A DNA stretch of 64,000 nt from Thalassovita sp. GTDB taxonomy: Bacteria > Pseudomonadota > Alphaproteobacteria > Rhodobacterales > Rhodobacteraceae. Below are positions 53,914 through 63,558 of this stretch, piece after piece (within the stretch, counting starts at the first letter, position 1; every line of letters starts with the position of its first letter). The position numbers were made by a program, and so were the translations under genes. The stretch is taken from NCBI RefSeq assembly GCF_963691685.1, contig NZ_OY829290.1:3497501-3561500 (forward strand). Reading direction: 5' to 3'. The notes beneath the pieces were generated by a model. It was not told where the DNA came from. It did not search any database and saw only the letters and a list, made by a program, of their open reading frames with translations.

Positions 53914-55025
53914 CAGGGTGCGATGCGCAGTTCGGTTTCAGGATCAAAGGCCACGGCCTTTTCCATGTTCACCGAGAACTTGAAATCAGCACCAGGGCGC
54001 ACACCCGCGTCGGAGCGCATCCGCGCGATCACATCCTTGCCGCCCATGGTCATCGTCACAAAGGTGTCGGAGCCTGCCGGTTCGGTTACAGTGATCCGGT
54101 TTGTCATCGGCGCAATGTTGATCGATTTGCGATCTGCAGCGTCCTCGTCCGTGATCGTCTCGGGACGAATGCCCAGCATAATGTCACGCCCGTCCCATGC
54201 GGTCAGATTGTTCTGACTGAAGGGCAATGTGGTGCTTGTCCCGTCGTGCAATGCGACCACCGCAACCGGTGTGCCGTCTAGCACCGCGACCTTTGCAGGC
54301 ACCACATTCATCGCAGGCGATCCCATGAAAGTCGCCACGAAGATGTTGGCGGGGCTGTCGTAGATTTCCTGTGGCGTACCCAGCTGCTGGACAAACCCGC
54401 GATACATAACCGCGATACGGGTTGAGAGCGTCATCGCTTCGATCTGGTCGTGGGTGACGTAAACAATAGTGGTGCCCAATTTCTGGTGCAGTTTCTTGAT
54501 TTCGGTTCGCATGTCAACGCGCAGTTTGGCATCCAGATTGGAGAGTGGTTCATCAAACAGGAACACATCCGGGTTGCGCACCAGCGCACGGCCCATAGCG
54601 ACCCGCTGGCGTTGACCACCGGAAAGCGCACCAGGCTTTCGGTCAAGCAATTGCTCAATCTGCAACAGGCTGGCTACTTCTTTCATCGCCTTTTCACGCT
54701 CAGGCTTCGGCATGCCGTGCATTTCGAGGCCAAAGGTGATGTTTTGCCCAACGGTCATGTTGGGGTAGAGCGCGTAACTTTGGAATACCATCGCGATGTT
54801 GCGCTTGGACGGGTGGACCCCGTTCATGACCTGATCCTTGATGCGGATCTCACCGCTGGTGATTTCTTCAAGCCCTGCGATCATGTTGAGCAAAGTGGAC
54901 TTGCCGCAGCCCGATGGCCCGACGAGGACAAGGAAATCCCCCTCTTGCACTGAAATGTCCACCTTGTGCAGAACCTCCACAGCTCCGTACGATTTTGTTG
55001 TGTTGTCAATATCGAGGAAACCCAT
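53913..55025 (-). CDS. ABC transporter ATP-binding protein (MalK/UgpC type)
   Basis: 370 residues from MGFLDIDNTTKSYGAVEVLHKV; a start 14 codons upstream is possible. Walker A GPSGCGKST, signature LSGGQRQRVAMGRALVRNPDVFLFDEP, and a C-terminal TOBE region (about 240-365) of CUT1 type. It powers the two permeases encoded downstream in coordinate, upstream in transcription. Its stop and the start of the GMC gene abut. Confidence 0.95.
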   Translation of the reverse strand: MGFLDIDNTTKSYGAVEVLHKVDISVQEGDFLVLVGPSGCGKSTLLNMIAGLEEITSGEIRIKDQVMNGVHPSKRNIAMVFQSYALYPNMTVGQNITFGLEMHGMPKPEREKAMKEVASLLQIEQLLDRKPGALSGGQRQRVAMGRALVRNPDVFLFDEPLSNLDAKLRVDMRTEIKKLHQKLGTTIVYVTHDQIEAMTLSTRIAVMYRGFVQQLGTPQEIYDSPANIFVATFMGSPAMNVVPAKVAVLDGTPVAVVALHDGTSTTLPFSQNNLTAWDGRDIMLGIRPETITDEDAADRKSINIAPMTNRITVTEPAGSDTFVTMTMGGKDVIARMRSDAGVRPGADFKFSVNMEKAVAFDPETELRIAP

Positions 55026-55081
55026 TTCCGTCGCTCCACTTGGTTGGTTGGCGCGCGCTATGATCACGCGCGTCGATAATA

Positions 55082-56332
55082 TTACAGGGCCAGCTCAACC
55101 GCTTCTGCAAGTTGCTCTGCCGCGTCTTCCGGCGTCATGTCGGTGTTAAAAAATTCAGTAATGACGTCCGTCGCAGCCCCCACAACACTGGCTTGCGCCG
55201 CGTGGGTGCCTGCGAAAGTTGGAACAGCTGTTCCGGCGGTGTCACTTGCCGAAAAGTCTGCAGCCGAGGCTTGCGCACAGGCATCAAGCGCTGAGAAATC
55301 CACATCAGTCCGCGCTGGGATCGCGCCTTTCGCTTGATTGAAGGCAACCTGAACTTCAGGATCCATGATTGCACTTGCCAAGGTCGCCTGCGCATCTGCC
55401 GCCTCTGCATCCGGTTGGGCGAAGAAGCTCAGCGAGTTCACGAGGTACACAAAGCCGCCAGCATCCGTTTTAGGAACAGGAATGCAAGCAAAGTCCTCGC
55501 CTGCGACTTGACCGGCGTTGGTGAACTCACCTTTGGCCCAATCACCCATGATTTGCATCGCGGCCTCGCCGTTGATGACCATGGCCGACGCGAGGTTCCA
55601 GTCGCGGCCAGAAAAGTCCTCATCGACCATGCCTCGGATGCCAGCCATCTGCGCAAAGACAGATTGCATCGTTTCAGACCGAAGCGCCTCAGGGTCAAGG
55701 TCGACCAACGCCGCACGGTAAAAGTCAGCACCACCAACGCCAAGAACGAGGGCCTCGAACATGTAGGCCTCTTGCCACGCCTGCCCGCCATGGGCGATCG
55801 GTACGATGCCAGCCTCCACGAAACGGGGTGCCAATGCGTTGAACTCATCCCACGTCGTTGGGAAGTCCGCGCCAATCGTATCAAAGGCAGCACGGGATGC
55901 CCAGATCATGTCGGTACGATGCACGTTCGTTGGGGCCGCCACATAGGCACCATTGATCTTGTTGAAATCCTGCACGGCTTGAGGAAGGACATCATCCCAC
56001 CCTTCGGTTTCAGCCAGAGCATTGACGTCACCGAGAATGCCTTCATTGGCCCAATCGATGATGTTCTGACCGAGCATCAACATGGCCGCGGGTGGGTCGC
56101 CCGCCGCGATCCGTGTCTGCAGTGCGGTTTTGGCTTGGTCGCCACCGCCACCCGCGACGGGGGCGTCCTGCCACTCAATACCGGCCTCAACGACTTTGTC
56201 TCTAATCACGCCTAGGGCCGCAGCTTCGCCCCCGGATGTCCAGAAATGCATGACTTCGACGCTGGTTTCCGCGACGGCCTGTGCCGACGAAAAACAAAGC
56301 GTGATTGCAGCTATGTTGGCAATTCTTTTCAT
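55082..56332 (-). CDS. ABC sugar-binding protein, second paralog
   Basis: 416 residues from MKRIANIAAITLCFSSAQAVAET, with a signal peptide ending at AVA-ET. The mature part (SVEVMHFWTSGGEAAALGVI, IAHGGQAWQEAYMFEA, FSGRDWNLASAMVINGEAAMQIMGDWAKGEF) is a CUT1-type extracellular solute-binding protein. It is a clear paralog of 58328-59584, sharing long identical stretches. It sits between the permease pair and the ATPase. Confidence 0.94.
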   Translation of the reverse strand: MKRIANIAAITLCFSSAQAVAETSVEVMHFWTSGGEAAALGVIRDKVVEAGIEWQDAPVAGGGGDQAKTALQTRIAAGDPPAAMLMLGQNIIDWANEGILGDVNALAETEGWDDVLPQAVQDFNKINGAYVAAPTNVHRTDMIWASRAAFDTIGADFPTTWDEFNALAPRFVEAGIVPIAHGGQAWQEAYMFEALVLGVGGADFYRAALVDLDPEALRSETMQSVFAQMAGIRGMVDEDFSGRDWNLASAMVINGEAAMQIMGDWAKGEFTNAGQVAGEDFACIPVPKTDAGGFVYLVNSLSFFAQPDAEAADAQATLASAIMDPEVQVAFNQAKGAIPARTDVDFSALDACAQASAADFSASDTAGTAVPTFAGTHAAQASVVGAATDVITEFFNTDMTPEDAAEQLAEAVELAL

Positions 56333-56393
56333 TTGTGGTTTTCCTCTCATGTTGGGATCGGCTCGCGCAACCGATGATTGTTGATCTCAACGC

Positions 56394-56424
56394 GGCCGGG
56401 GGCGGTTGCCGCCGCTTCCCGGCC
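56394..56424 (-). terminator. Stem-loop between permease and second binding protein
   Basis: Arms GGCCGGG/CCCGGCC enclose a second stem GGCGG/CCGCC, about 10 bp past the permease stop on the minus strand. No U-run follows; it probably acts in mRNA processing or differential stability within the operon. Confidence 0.4.
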
Positions 56425-56434
56425 ACTAAACGTC

Positions 56435-57316
56435 TTATCCTTTCACCGATCCGGCCATCAGACCGCGCACAAAGTAGCGGCCTGCAACGATGTAAACGAC
56501 AAGGGTTGGGAGGGCCGCGAGGATCGCGCCCGCAAAGTGGACATTGTATTCTTTGACCCCGGTGGACGACTGAACAAGGTTGTTCAACGCAACGGTCATC
56601 GGCTGGCTATCCGCCCCCGCAAAGGACGCCCCAAACAGGAAATCATTCCAGATGTTGGTGAACTGCCAGATTATCGAGACAACGGCGATGGGACCGGATG
56701 AGGGCAGCAGGATACGCCAGAAGATCTGGAAGAACCCTGCACCGTCAATCTGTGCCGCGCGGACCAACTCGGTCGGAAAGACCGCATAGTAGTTGCGGAA
56801 GTAGAGCGTCGTGAATCCGATGCCATAGACGATGTGTACCAGGGCAAGACCCCATGTCGTGCCCGCAAGCCCCATAAGCCCAAGCATCCGGGCCATGGGG
56901 ATCAGCACGATTTGAAACGGAATGAAGCAGGCAAACAGCATCAGACCGAACAAGATCGTGTCTCCACGGAACCGCCATTTGGTCAGGACGTAACCGTTGA
57001 GCGCACCCAACACGGTAGAGATTACGACCGCTGGCACAACCATCGAGATCGAGTTCCAAAAGTAAGGCCGCAACCCCGTCGGATCGACCCCGATCTGGGC
57101 GGAAGACCACGCCTTGGCCCACGGTTCTAGCGTAAAGACCTGCGGCAGGTTCATCATGCCCCCACCGGTGATTTCATCCAGCGGTTTCACCGAGTTGATG
57201 ACCATCACATAGAGCGGCAGCATGTAGAACAGCGCGAAAAGCAACAGGACGAGGTAGATCAGCGTCCGCGTCACCCGGCCTGTGCGAATGGCGGTGTCTT
57301 GGCTTGCGATACTCAT
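56435..57316 (-). CDS. ABC sugar permease (MalG type)
   Basis: 293 residues with six hydrophobic helices. The EAA loop reads ELVRAAQIDGAGFFQIFWRILLPSSGPI, contacting the ATPase. N-terminal helix LIYLVLLLFALFYMLPLYVMV. It forms a heterodimer with the following MalF-type permease. Confidence 0.95.
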   Translation of the reverse strand: MSIASQDTAIRTGRVTRTLIYLVLLLFALFYMLPLYVMVINSVKPLDEITGGGMMNLPQVFTLEPWAKAWSSAQIGVDPTGLRPYFWNSISMVVPAVVISTVLGALNGYVLTKWRFRGDTILFGLMLFACFIPFQIVLIPMARMLGLMGLAGTTWGLALVHIVYGIGFTTLYFRNYYAVFPTELVRAAQIDGAGFFQIFWRILLPSSGPIAVVSIIWQFTNIWNDFLFGASFAGADSQPMTVALNNLVQSSTGVKEYNVHFAGAILAALPTLVVYIVAGRYFVRGLMAGSVKG

Positions 57317-57341
57317 TTTGAGCGCTCCTTTGGATCGGCCA

Positions 57342-58238
57342 TTACTTCTTCTCCCGCAGTTCGACGTAAAGGTAGGGGATCATGATTGCTGCGATGGTCA
57401 TGAGCATGATCGTGGCAGATGCGGCACCAATGCCCATTTGATTCCGGCTGAACGTGTAGGAATACATGAACGTCGCGGGCAGTTCGGTGGCACGGCCGGG
57501 GCCACCGCCGGTCAGCGCGATGACCAAGTCAAACGTCTTGATCGCGAGGTGGCTCAGGATCACGAAGGCGGATAGGAACGCAGGCCGCAGCTGCGGAATG
57601 ATGATCCGACGGTAGAGGTTCCAGTTCGACGCGCCATCCATCTGGGCGGCCTTCAGTATCTCGTTGTCGATCCCGCGTAGGCCTGCCAGAAACATCGCCA
57701 TGACGAACCCGCTTGTCTGCCAGACGGCGGCAAGGACAACGGTGTAGATTGCAAAATCGCGGTTCTTGATCCAATCGAATTCAAAACTGGTCCAACCCCA
57801 GGTTTGCAGCACGTTCTCAAGGCCAATGCCAGGGTCGAGGAACCATTTCCACGCGGTGCCTGTGACGATGAATGACAGCGCCATGGGGTAAAGGTAGATC
57901 GTCCGGATCACCCCCTCGGCCCGAACTTTCTGATCCAAAAAGATCGCAAGGCTGAGGCCAAGTACCGTGCAGATGCTGATGTAGAGCACAGCAAAGGTGC
58001 CCATGTTAGTAAGGGAGATTTCCCAATGGCTAAGACGCCAGAGTTTGGAGTAATTCTCCCACCCGGCCCAGCCGTATGACGGCAGCAAACGGCTATCGGT
58101 AAACGACAGATACACCGAAAAGATGATGAAGCCATAGACAAAGACCAGCACCATGGCCAGCGATGGTGACAACACCAATTTTGGCAACCAGGATTGTAGT
58201 CGCGTCTTGAAATCCGCGTCGGCTGTCTGTGCCATCAC
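57342..58238 (-). CDS. ABC sugar permease (MalF type)
   Basis: 298 residues with six helices. The EAA loop is NEILKAAQMDGASNWNLYRRIIIPQLRPAF. It opens the membrane channel with the MalG-type partner and is preceded by the first binding-protein gene after an 89-bp gap with a stem-loop. Confidence 0.95.
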   Translation of the reverse strand: MMAQTADADFKTRLQSWLPKLVLSPSLAMVLVFVYGFIIFSVYLSFTDSRLLPSYGWAGWENYSKLWRLSHWEISLTNMGTFAVLYISICTVLGLSLAIFLDQKVRAEGVIRTIYLYPMALSFIVTGTAWKWFLDPGIGLENVLQTWGWTSFEFDWIKNRDFAIYTVVLAAVWQTSGFVMAMFLAGLRGIDNEILKAAQMDGASNWNLYRRIIIPQLRPAFLSAFVILSHLAIKTFDLVIALTGGGPGRATELPATFMYSYTFSRNQMGIGAASATIMLMTIAAIMIPYLYVELREKK

Positions 58239-58280
58239 GCGCCCCCTTTAGGCTGAATAATGAGAGTGGTTTTCATGCAG

Positions 58281-58304
58281 CGGGGTGGCTATAGGACCAC
58301 CCCG
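58281..58304 (-). terminator. Stem-loop between first binding protein and permease
   Basis: A perfect 8-bp stem CGGGGTGG/CCACCCCG with an 8-nt loop, 23 bp after the binding-protein stop. No U-run. Such stems after binding-protein genes commonly stabilise that part of the mRNA. Confidence 0.5.
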
Positions 58305-58327
58305 CCACTGGGAGGATTGCTCAGCGA

Positions 58328-59584
58328 TTACTGGGCAAGTTCAACGGCTGTGATCAGCTCATCCACAGCGGTTTCGCTGATGTACTCACCATTGAAGTGG
58401 GCGGTGATCACGTCGTACATGGCGTTCTTCACAGCCGCTTCATTGGCGTGGCCGTGGGCCATGGAGCCAAAGAGGTTGCCGCTTTCGGAGGCGGCGGCGA
58501 GGTCCGCCATGCCTTGCTGCCCGCAAGCGTCAAAGTCGGCATCGGACACATCAGTGCGTGCTGGAACCGACCCCTTGACCACGTTAAAGGCGGACTGGAA
58601 GGAGGGAGATAGGATGGCCGATGCCAAGGCTGCTTGCTCGTCGGACACTGCGCCGCCCTGATCGAACATCATGAATTGGTCAGCGTTGAACGTGACCTGT
58701 TCCTGCGTGCCTGGGAAGCGGAAGCAGAGGAAATCCTCGCCCGGCACCTTGCCCGCGTTCAGGAACTCACCCTTGGCCCAATCACCCATCATCTGGAAGC
58801 CCGCTTCGCCGTTGATGACCATAGCTGTCGCAAGGTTCCAGTCACGACCAGAGAAGTTCTCGTCGACGTTGGCACGGATGACGGCCATACGGTCAAACGC
58901 TTCTTTCATTGCGTCAGAGCCAAGTGCCTCAGGGTCGAGATCAATAAAGGCTGCTTGATAGCCATCGGGACCGAGTGCCGACATAGCAACGGCGTCAAAT
59001 ACGGTGGCCTCCTGCCAGGGTTGACCGCCATGGGCGATGGGTGTCACACCGGCAGCCGCCAGCGTGTCGAGGGCCGCGGCGAAGTCTTCCCATGTCTCAG
59101 GAACTGCGATGCCGTTGGCGTCCAGAACAGCTTTGTTCGCCCAGACCCAGTTAGTGGAATGCACATTCACCGGTGCGGAGACCCATTCCCCACCCACTTT
59201 AGCAAACTGCTGCAGGGCGGCGGGCACAACGTCATCCCAGCCTTCTGCGGCGGCAACATCGTTGAGGTTGGCCAAAGCGCCCTGATTGGCCCAGTCGATG
59301 ATGTCAAAGCCCAGGCCCTGAACGGCTGTCGGCGGATTACCTGCGGTCACACGGGCGCGCAGAACGGTCATAGCCTGCTCACCGCCGCCGCCCGCGACAG
59401 GCATGTCGGTCCAGCCAATGCCTTGGCCTTCAAGATCGCCTTTGAGCACGTTAAGCGCTGCTGCTTCACCGCCAGATGTCCACCAGTGCAGAACTTCCAC
59501 ACCACCGTGTCCATCAGCTTTGACGGCACCAGTGGCCGCTGTCAGCGCAAGTGCAATTACAGTCGTTTTCAAGTATAAACGCAT
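58328..59584 (-). CDS. ABC sugar-binding protein, first paralog
   Basis: 418 residues from MRLYLKTTVIALALTAATGAVKADG, preceded by a GGAGG site; an open frame of 20 codons upstream is not used. The signal peptide ends near VKA-DG. GVEVLHWWTSGGEAAALNVL, IDWANQGALANLN, IAHGGQPWQEATVFDA and FSGRDWNLATAMVINGEAGFQMMGDWAKGEF mark a CUT1 binding protein, as in its paralog. Confidence 0.95.
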   Translation of the reverse strand: MRLYLKTTVIALALTAATGAVKADGHGGVEVLHWWTSGGEAAALNVLKGDLEGQGIGWTDMPVAGGGGEQAMTVLRARVTAGNPPTAVQGLGFDIIDWANQGALANLNDVAAAEGWDDVVPAALQQFAKVGGEWVSAPVNVHSTNWVWANKAVLDANGIAVPETWEDFAAALDTLAAAGVTPIAHGGQPWQEATVFDAVAMSALGPDGYQAAFIDLDPEALGSDAMKEAFDRMAVIRANVDENFSGRDWNLATAMVINGEAGFQMMGDWAKGEFLNAGKVPGEDFLCFRFPGTQEQVTFNADQFMMFDQGGAVSDEQAALASAILSPSFQSAFNVVKGSVPARTDVSDADFDACGQQGMADLAAASESGNLFGSMAHGHANEAAVKNAMYDVITAHFNGEYISETAVDELITAVELAQ

Positions 59585-59622
59585 AATTTCCTCCCTTTCT
59601 GCGTTTCGATTATCCGGCAGCT

Positions 59623-61146
59623 TTAGGCGCCGCTTTGAACCCAAGGTGGCCGGCTGTCGCGCCCAACGCGCATCACCAGGGATTTCACCTCAAGGAATTC
59701 GTCATATCCATATTTGCCGATTTCGCGGCCTTGGCCGGATTGCTTGACCCCACCAAAGGCGAGTTCCGGGTAGCCATCCATCCAGGTGTTGGTCCAAACC
59801 GTGCCCGCATGGGCGCCGCGGGAAAATTCAAGGCAGGTGTGGATGTCGTTGCTCCATATCCCCGCTGACAGGCCGTAGTCGCTGTCGTTGGCCAGGGCGA
59901 TGGCCTCCTCCAGCGTCTTGAACGTCAGGACGGTCAGGACTGGACCAAAGACCTCTTCCCGGACGATGGCCATGTTTGGGGTCACGTTTGACACGACGGT
60001 TGGCTGATAGAATTGTGATCCAAGCCCATCAACGACCAGTGGCCCACCGCCGATTTCGACCTTGGCGCCCGCCTTGACGGCGTCTTGGACGTGGCTGTCG
60101 ATCTTGGTGTTGTGTTCTGCCGTGACGATCGCGCCCACTTGCGTGCTGTCATCGAGCGGATCGCCGAACTTGACCTGCCGCGACATGTCGACCACGCGGG
60201 CTACAAAGGCCTCCGCGATATCTTCGTGCACGATGATGCGGCTAGAGGAGTTACAGCACTGACCGACATTGAAGTAGACACCGAAGGTGACCGCGTCGGC
60301 GGCGTTCTCCAAATCCGCGTCGGGCATGATAACCTGTGGGTTCTTGCCACCGAGTTCCAATGCGACTTTTTTCAACGTGCTCGAAGAGGCCTGCGTGATC
60401 AGCTTGCCCACCGCCGTGGAGCCGGTGAAAGTCACCATGTCCACGTCCTGGTGGGTCGACATCAGGCTGCCCACCGGTTGGCCATATCCCAGCACGATGT
60501 TGCAGACGCCCGCTGGCAAACCCGCCTCAATCAGCAGTTCCCCCATCATAACCGTCGATGACGGCGTCATCTCGGACGGTTTGACGACCACCGTGCAACC
60601 CGCAGCAAGGGCAAATGGTAGTTTCTGGCTCAGGATCCAGAAGGGGAAATTCCACGGCGTGATGATCGAAACAACGCCGATGGGCTCTTTGACGACGACG
60701 CCCAGAATGTCTTCGCCCAGGCTGTTGTGGCTATCCCCATGTGACGTCCGCGCTAGAGATGCCGCATAGCGCCAAAGGTCGGCCGCACCACCAACTTCGC
60801 CGCGGGACTGGCTGATGGGCTTGCCGCTTTCCAGTGTTTCCTGAACGGCGATGCGTTCAACATTGGCCTCGATCAGATCAGCGACCTTCAGCAGCACAGC
60901 AGCCCGTTCTTTAGCGGAAATGCGGCTCCAGACACCTGCGTCAAATGTACGACGGGCGGCAGCGATCGCTGCCTCAGTCTCGGCCTCACCAGCGAGGGCA
61001 TTCCGGCTGACAACCACGTCATGTGAGGGCGACGCACGTTCAAACGTTTCAGCGCTTTCGACCCAAGCGCCGTCAATCATATGCCGACCGGAAAAGGGCG
61101 GCGGAAGATCATAGGCGGTCGCCGTGTTGATGGTCAGATCCTTCAT
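59623..61146 (-). CDS. NAD(P)-dependent aldehyde dehydrogenase
   Basis: 507 residues. LELGGKNPQVIMPDADLENAADA holds the general-base glutamate and FNVGQCCNSSSRIIVHE the catalytic cysteine. The sequence resembles betaine-aldehyde/broad-specificity ALDHs. It probably oxidises an aldehyde made by a GMC enzyme of the same operon. Gap to the enoyl-CoA hydratase gene is 3 bp. Confidence 0.94.
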   Translation of the reverse strand: MKDLTINTATAYDLPPPFSGRHMIDGAWVESAETFERASPSHDVVVSRNALAGEAETEAAIAAARRTFDAGVWSRISAKERAAVLLKVADLIEANVERIAVQETLESGKPISQSRGEVGGAADLWRYAASLARTSHGDSHNSLGEDILGVVVKEPIGVVSIITPWNFPFWILSQKLPFALAAGCTVVVKPSEMTPSSTVMMGELLIEAGLPAGVCNIVLGYGQPVGSLMSTHQDVDMVTFTGSTAVGKLITQASSSTLKKVALELGGKNPQVIMPDADLENAADAVTFGVYFNVGQCCNSSSRIIVHEDIAEAFVARVVDMSRQVKFGDPLDDSTQVGAIVTAEHNTKIDSHVQDAVKAGAKVEIGGGPLVVDGLGSQFYQPTVVSNVTPNMAIVREEVFGPVLTVLTFKTLEEAIALANDSDYGLSAGIWSNDIHTCLEFSRGAHAGTVWTNTWMDGYPELAFGGVKQSGQGREIGKYGYDEFLEVKSLVMRVGRDSRPPWVQSGA

Positions 61147-61149
61147 ATT

Positions 61150-61917
61150 CTATTGCCCTGTAAATTTGGTGGAACGTTTATTCAGGAAGGCATCAACGCC
61201 TTCGTCTCGATCCGCGCTGGCACCCGCTGCTGCAGCCCCAAGGGCCTCAATCGCGGCACCCCGGTCTTCGCCGACCGCGCCGTGGATCATGGTCTTAGTG
61301 ATCTCGTTTGCACGGGGGGAGACATCGGCCAGATCGGCGGCGATTTGATGGGCTGCCCCCAGTACGTTGTCAGTGATCTCGGCTACAAATCCCACGTCTC
61401 GGGCACGCCCTGCACTGATGCGGCGACCAAAGAGCGCCATCTCCTTGGCTACTGGCTCTGGTATCAAGCGCATCAGGCGCTGGGTGCCGGACCAACCGGG
61501 CACAATCCCAACCTTTGCCTCTGGCAAGGCCAATGTGGCGCGGGGCGTCATCACTCGAATGTCACAGGCCGCGGCCAGCTCCAAACCACCGCCAAAGGCG
61601 TGACCGTTCAAAGCGCCAATCGTGGGCTTTGAAAGGCGCGCCAACCGGTCAAAAATTCGGTGTCCATCGCGAACCCACCCACGGGCAAATTCGGCGGGCG
61701 CTAGCCCCCCCCACTCAGCGATATCCGCTCCGCAGCAAAACGCCTTTTCACCCGCGCCAGTCACGATCACCGCACGCGTGTCGGTGCTGCGGTCTATCTC
61801 GGACAGGTGCCTATAAAGCGCGTCCAGCATCGTCGTCGTCAAAGCGTTCAACTTTGACTCGTTCGACACGGTCAGCACAGCTATTGCGCCATCATATGAC
61901 AAGGTAATCTTGCTCAC
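61150..61917 (-). CDS. Enoyl-CoA hydratase/isomerase family protein
   Basis: 255 residues. CCGADIAEWGGL and IGALNGHAFGGGLELAAACDIRVMTPRATLALPEAKVGIVPGWSGTQRL form the oxyanion-hole and active-site region of the crotonase fold. The reaction could be hydration, isomerisation or hydrolysis. The start overlaps the CoA-transferase stop by 4 bp. Confidence 0.92.
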   Translation of the reverse strand: MSKITLSYDGAIAVLTVSNESKLNALTTTMLDALYRHLSEIDRSTDTRAVIVTGAGEKAFCCGADIAEWGGLAPAEFARGWVRDGHRIFDRLARLSKPTIGALNGHAFGGGLELAAACDIRVMTPRATLALPEAKVGIVPGWSGTQRLMRLIPEPVAKEMALFGRRISAGRARDVGFVAEITDNVLGAAHQIAADLADVSPRANEITKTMIHGAVGEDRGAAIEALGAAAAGASADRDEGVDAFLNKRSTKFTGQ

Positions 61918-63485
61918 AGCACCAGCCCCATCGGCGCATCCAAGAGCAGCGTTTTCGGCATAACTTGCGCGTTCTCGGCGACCTGCACCCGGCCTCGGGA
62001 CGGGCCAATGATATGCTCTTGCGGGTCAATCCCCGGCATGATCTCGGTAGCGACCAACCCATTGCCCTGCAACGAGATCACGCACCGTTCGGTAACATAG
62101 ATTACATTCTGCCCTTGTTCCCGCGCGCGACGACCCGAGAACGTGATATGTTCGACCTCGTCCACCATTTTAGCGAACTTGCCCGGGGCTTCAATGTTGA
62201 TGCCATCATCGCTCAGCCCAACCTTTGCACCAGCTTCGAACCAGCCTGAGAAGACGATGCTTTTGGCCTTCGCGGTAATATCCACGAAACCACCACAGCC
62301 AGCGGTCAGATAAGGTTTTTTGCCCAGCTTGGAGACGTTTACGTTGCCTTCGACATCGACCTCAAGAAAAGAAAGGAATGACATGTCAAAACCGCCACCC
62401 TGAAAGTAGATGAACTGCTGGGGCGACGGGACATATGCATCCGCGTTGGAGGCGCAGCCAAAGGCGAAGCCAGTCAGTGGAATCCCCCCCACGGCACCTT
62501 GCTCAATTGCCCATGTGACGGCGTCCGGATGGCCTTCTTCCAGCAAGACGCGCGGCACCATAGCGCTTATGCCGAACCCAAGATTGGCCGTCATCCCGCG
62601 CTGCAACTCCATCGCAGCACGGCGAGCAATCACCTTCTCAATGCCATGTTCAGCGAGCGTGAAGCTGCTCCACGGACGCATGATCTCGCCTGAAATAGCC
62701 GGATCATGGGGCGTTTCGGTGGTTTGCATTTGATCCGGGTCAACGACGACGAAATCAACCAAATGGCCAGGCACGCGCACGTCATGGGGGCGCAGTGACC
62801 CGTTGGCAGTCACCCGCTTGACCTGCGCGATCACGATGCCACCGTTGGTGCGTGCAGCAATCGCCTGTTCAAGACCACCAAGATAGGCGCCTTCATGTTC
62901 GTAAGTAAGGTTGCCCCGTTCGTCGGCAGTTGTGGCCCGGATGATCGCAACATCAGGCGCGATATTCGGAAAGTGTAGCCATGCCTTGCCGCCAAACTCT
63001 ACACGCTCGACAATCGGTGCAGCGGCTCCTTTGTCGTTCATCGCACAGCCCTGACGGATCGGATCCACAAAGGTATCCAAGCCAACTTCGGTCAAAACGC
63101 CAGGGCGCTTGGCTGCAGCTTCGCGATGCATGTCGAACAGAATGCCCGAGGGTACATTGTAAGCAGCCACACGGTCCTCGACGATCATTTTCCAAATCTC
63201 GGGCATTTCTACACTTGATGGGCCAGATGGGTAGGAACCGGCCAAAACGCGGTCCAGCAGGCCATCTTTGGCGATATAATCCATACCCTTCACACCATAG
63301 ACATCGCCTGCAGCAATCGGGTGGAGCGATGTGATCTTGTGCGGGTGACCTGTCGCGTCGAACCGGGCGCCAATCGCCGCCAGAACCGCGTCGGGACAAC
63401 CCAAGGTGGACGACGATGACACCGTCACAATGGCACCATCCTCAATTCGGGACACCGCATCCGCAACTCGTACAACTTTGGTCAT
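61914..63485 (-). CDS. Acyl-CoA:acetate/3-ketoacid CoA-transferase
   Basis: 523 residues from MTKVVRVADAVSRIEDGAIVTVSSSSTLGCPDAVLAAIGA; seven codons upstream form an alternative start. It is a fused alpha-beta CoA-transferase (YdiF/propionate-CoA transferase type). The catalytic glutamate lies in TWAIEQGAVGGIPLTG. It moves CoA between acyl groups. It is the first gene of the long minus-strand catabolic run and lies directly behind the operator cluster. Confidence 0.93.
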   Translation of the reverse strand: MTKVVRVADAVSRIEDGAIVTVSSSSTLGCPDAVLAAIGARFDATGHPHKITSLHPIAAGDVYGVKGMDYIAKDGLLDRVLAGSYPSGPSSVEMPEIWKMIVEDRVAAYNVPSGILFDMHREAAAKRPGVLTEVGLDTFVDPIRQGCAMNDKGAAAPIVERVEFGGKAWLHFPNIAPDVAIIRATTADERGNLTYEHEGAYLGGLEQAIAARTNGGIVIAQVKRVTANGSLRPHDVRVPGHLVDFVVVDPDQMQTTETPHDPAISGEIMRPWSSFTLAEHGIEKVIARRAAMELQRGMTANLGFGISAMVPRVLLEEGHPDAVTWAIEQGAVGGIPLTGFAFGCASNADAYVPSPQQFIYFQGGGFDMSFLSFLEVDVEGNVNVSKLGKKPYLTAGCGGFVDITAKAKSIVFSGWFEAGAKVGLSDDGINIEAPGKFAKMVDEVEHITFSGRRAREQGQNVIYVTERCVISLQGNGLVATEIMPGIDPQEHIIGPSRGRVQVAENAQVMPKTLLLDAPMGLVL

Positions 63486-63517
63486 TTTTTCCTCCAGACG
63501 TTCCAAGCAAAAGAATT

Positions 63518-63552
63518 TTTGGAACGTTCCAAATAAATACTGGAACGTTCCA
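63518..63552. promoter_or_regulatory. Paired LacI-type operators upstream of the catabolic operon
   Basis: TTTGGAACGTTCCAAA (63518-63533) and TGGAACGTTCCA (63541-63552) are perfect palindromes with centres 21 bp apart, two helical turns. They lie 30-70 bp upstream of the CoA-transferase start. The form fits LacI-family operators with a central CG. A degenerate third copy overlaps the ribosome-binding region near 63495-63506. Confidence 0.8.
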
Positions 63553-63558
63553 AAATAT

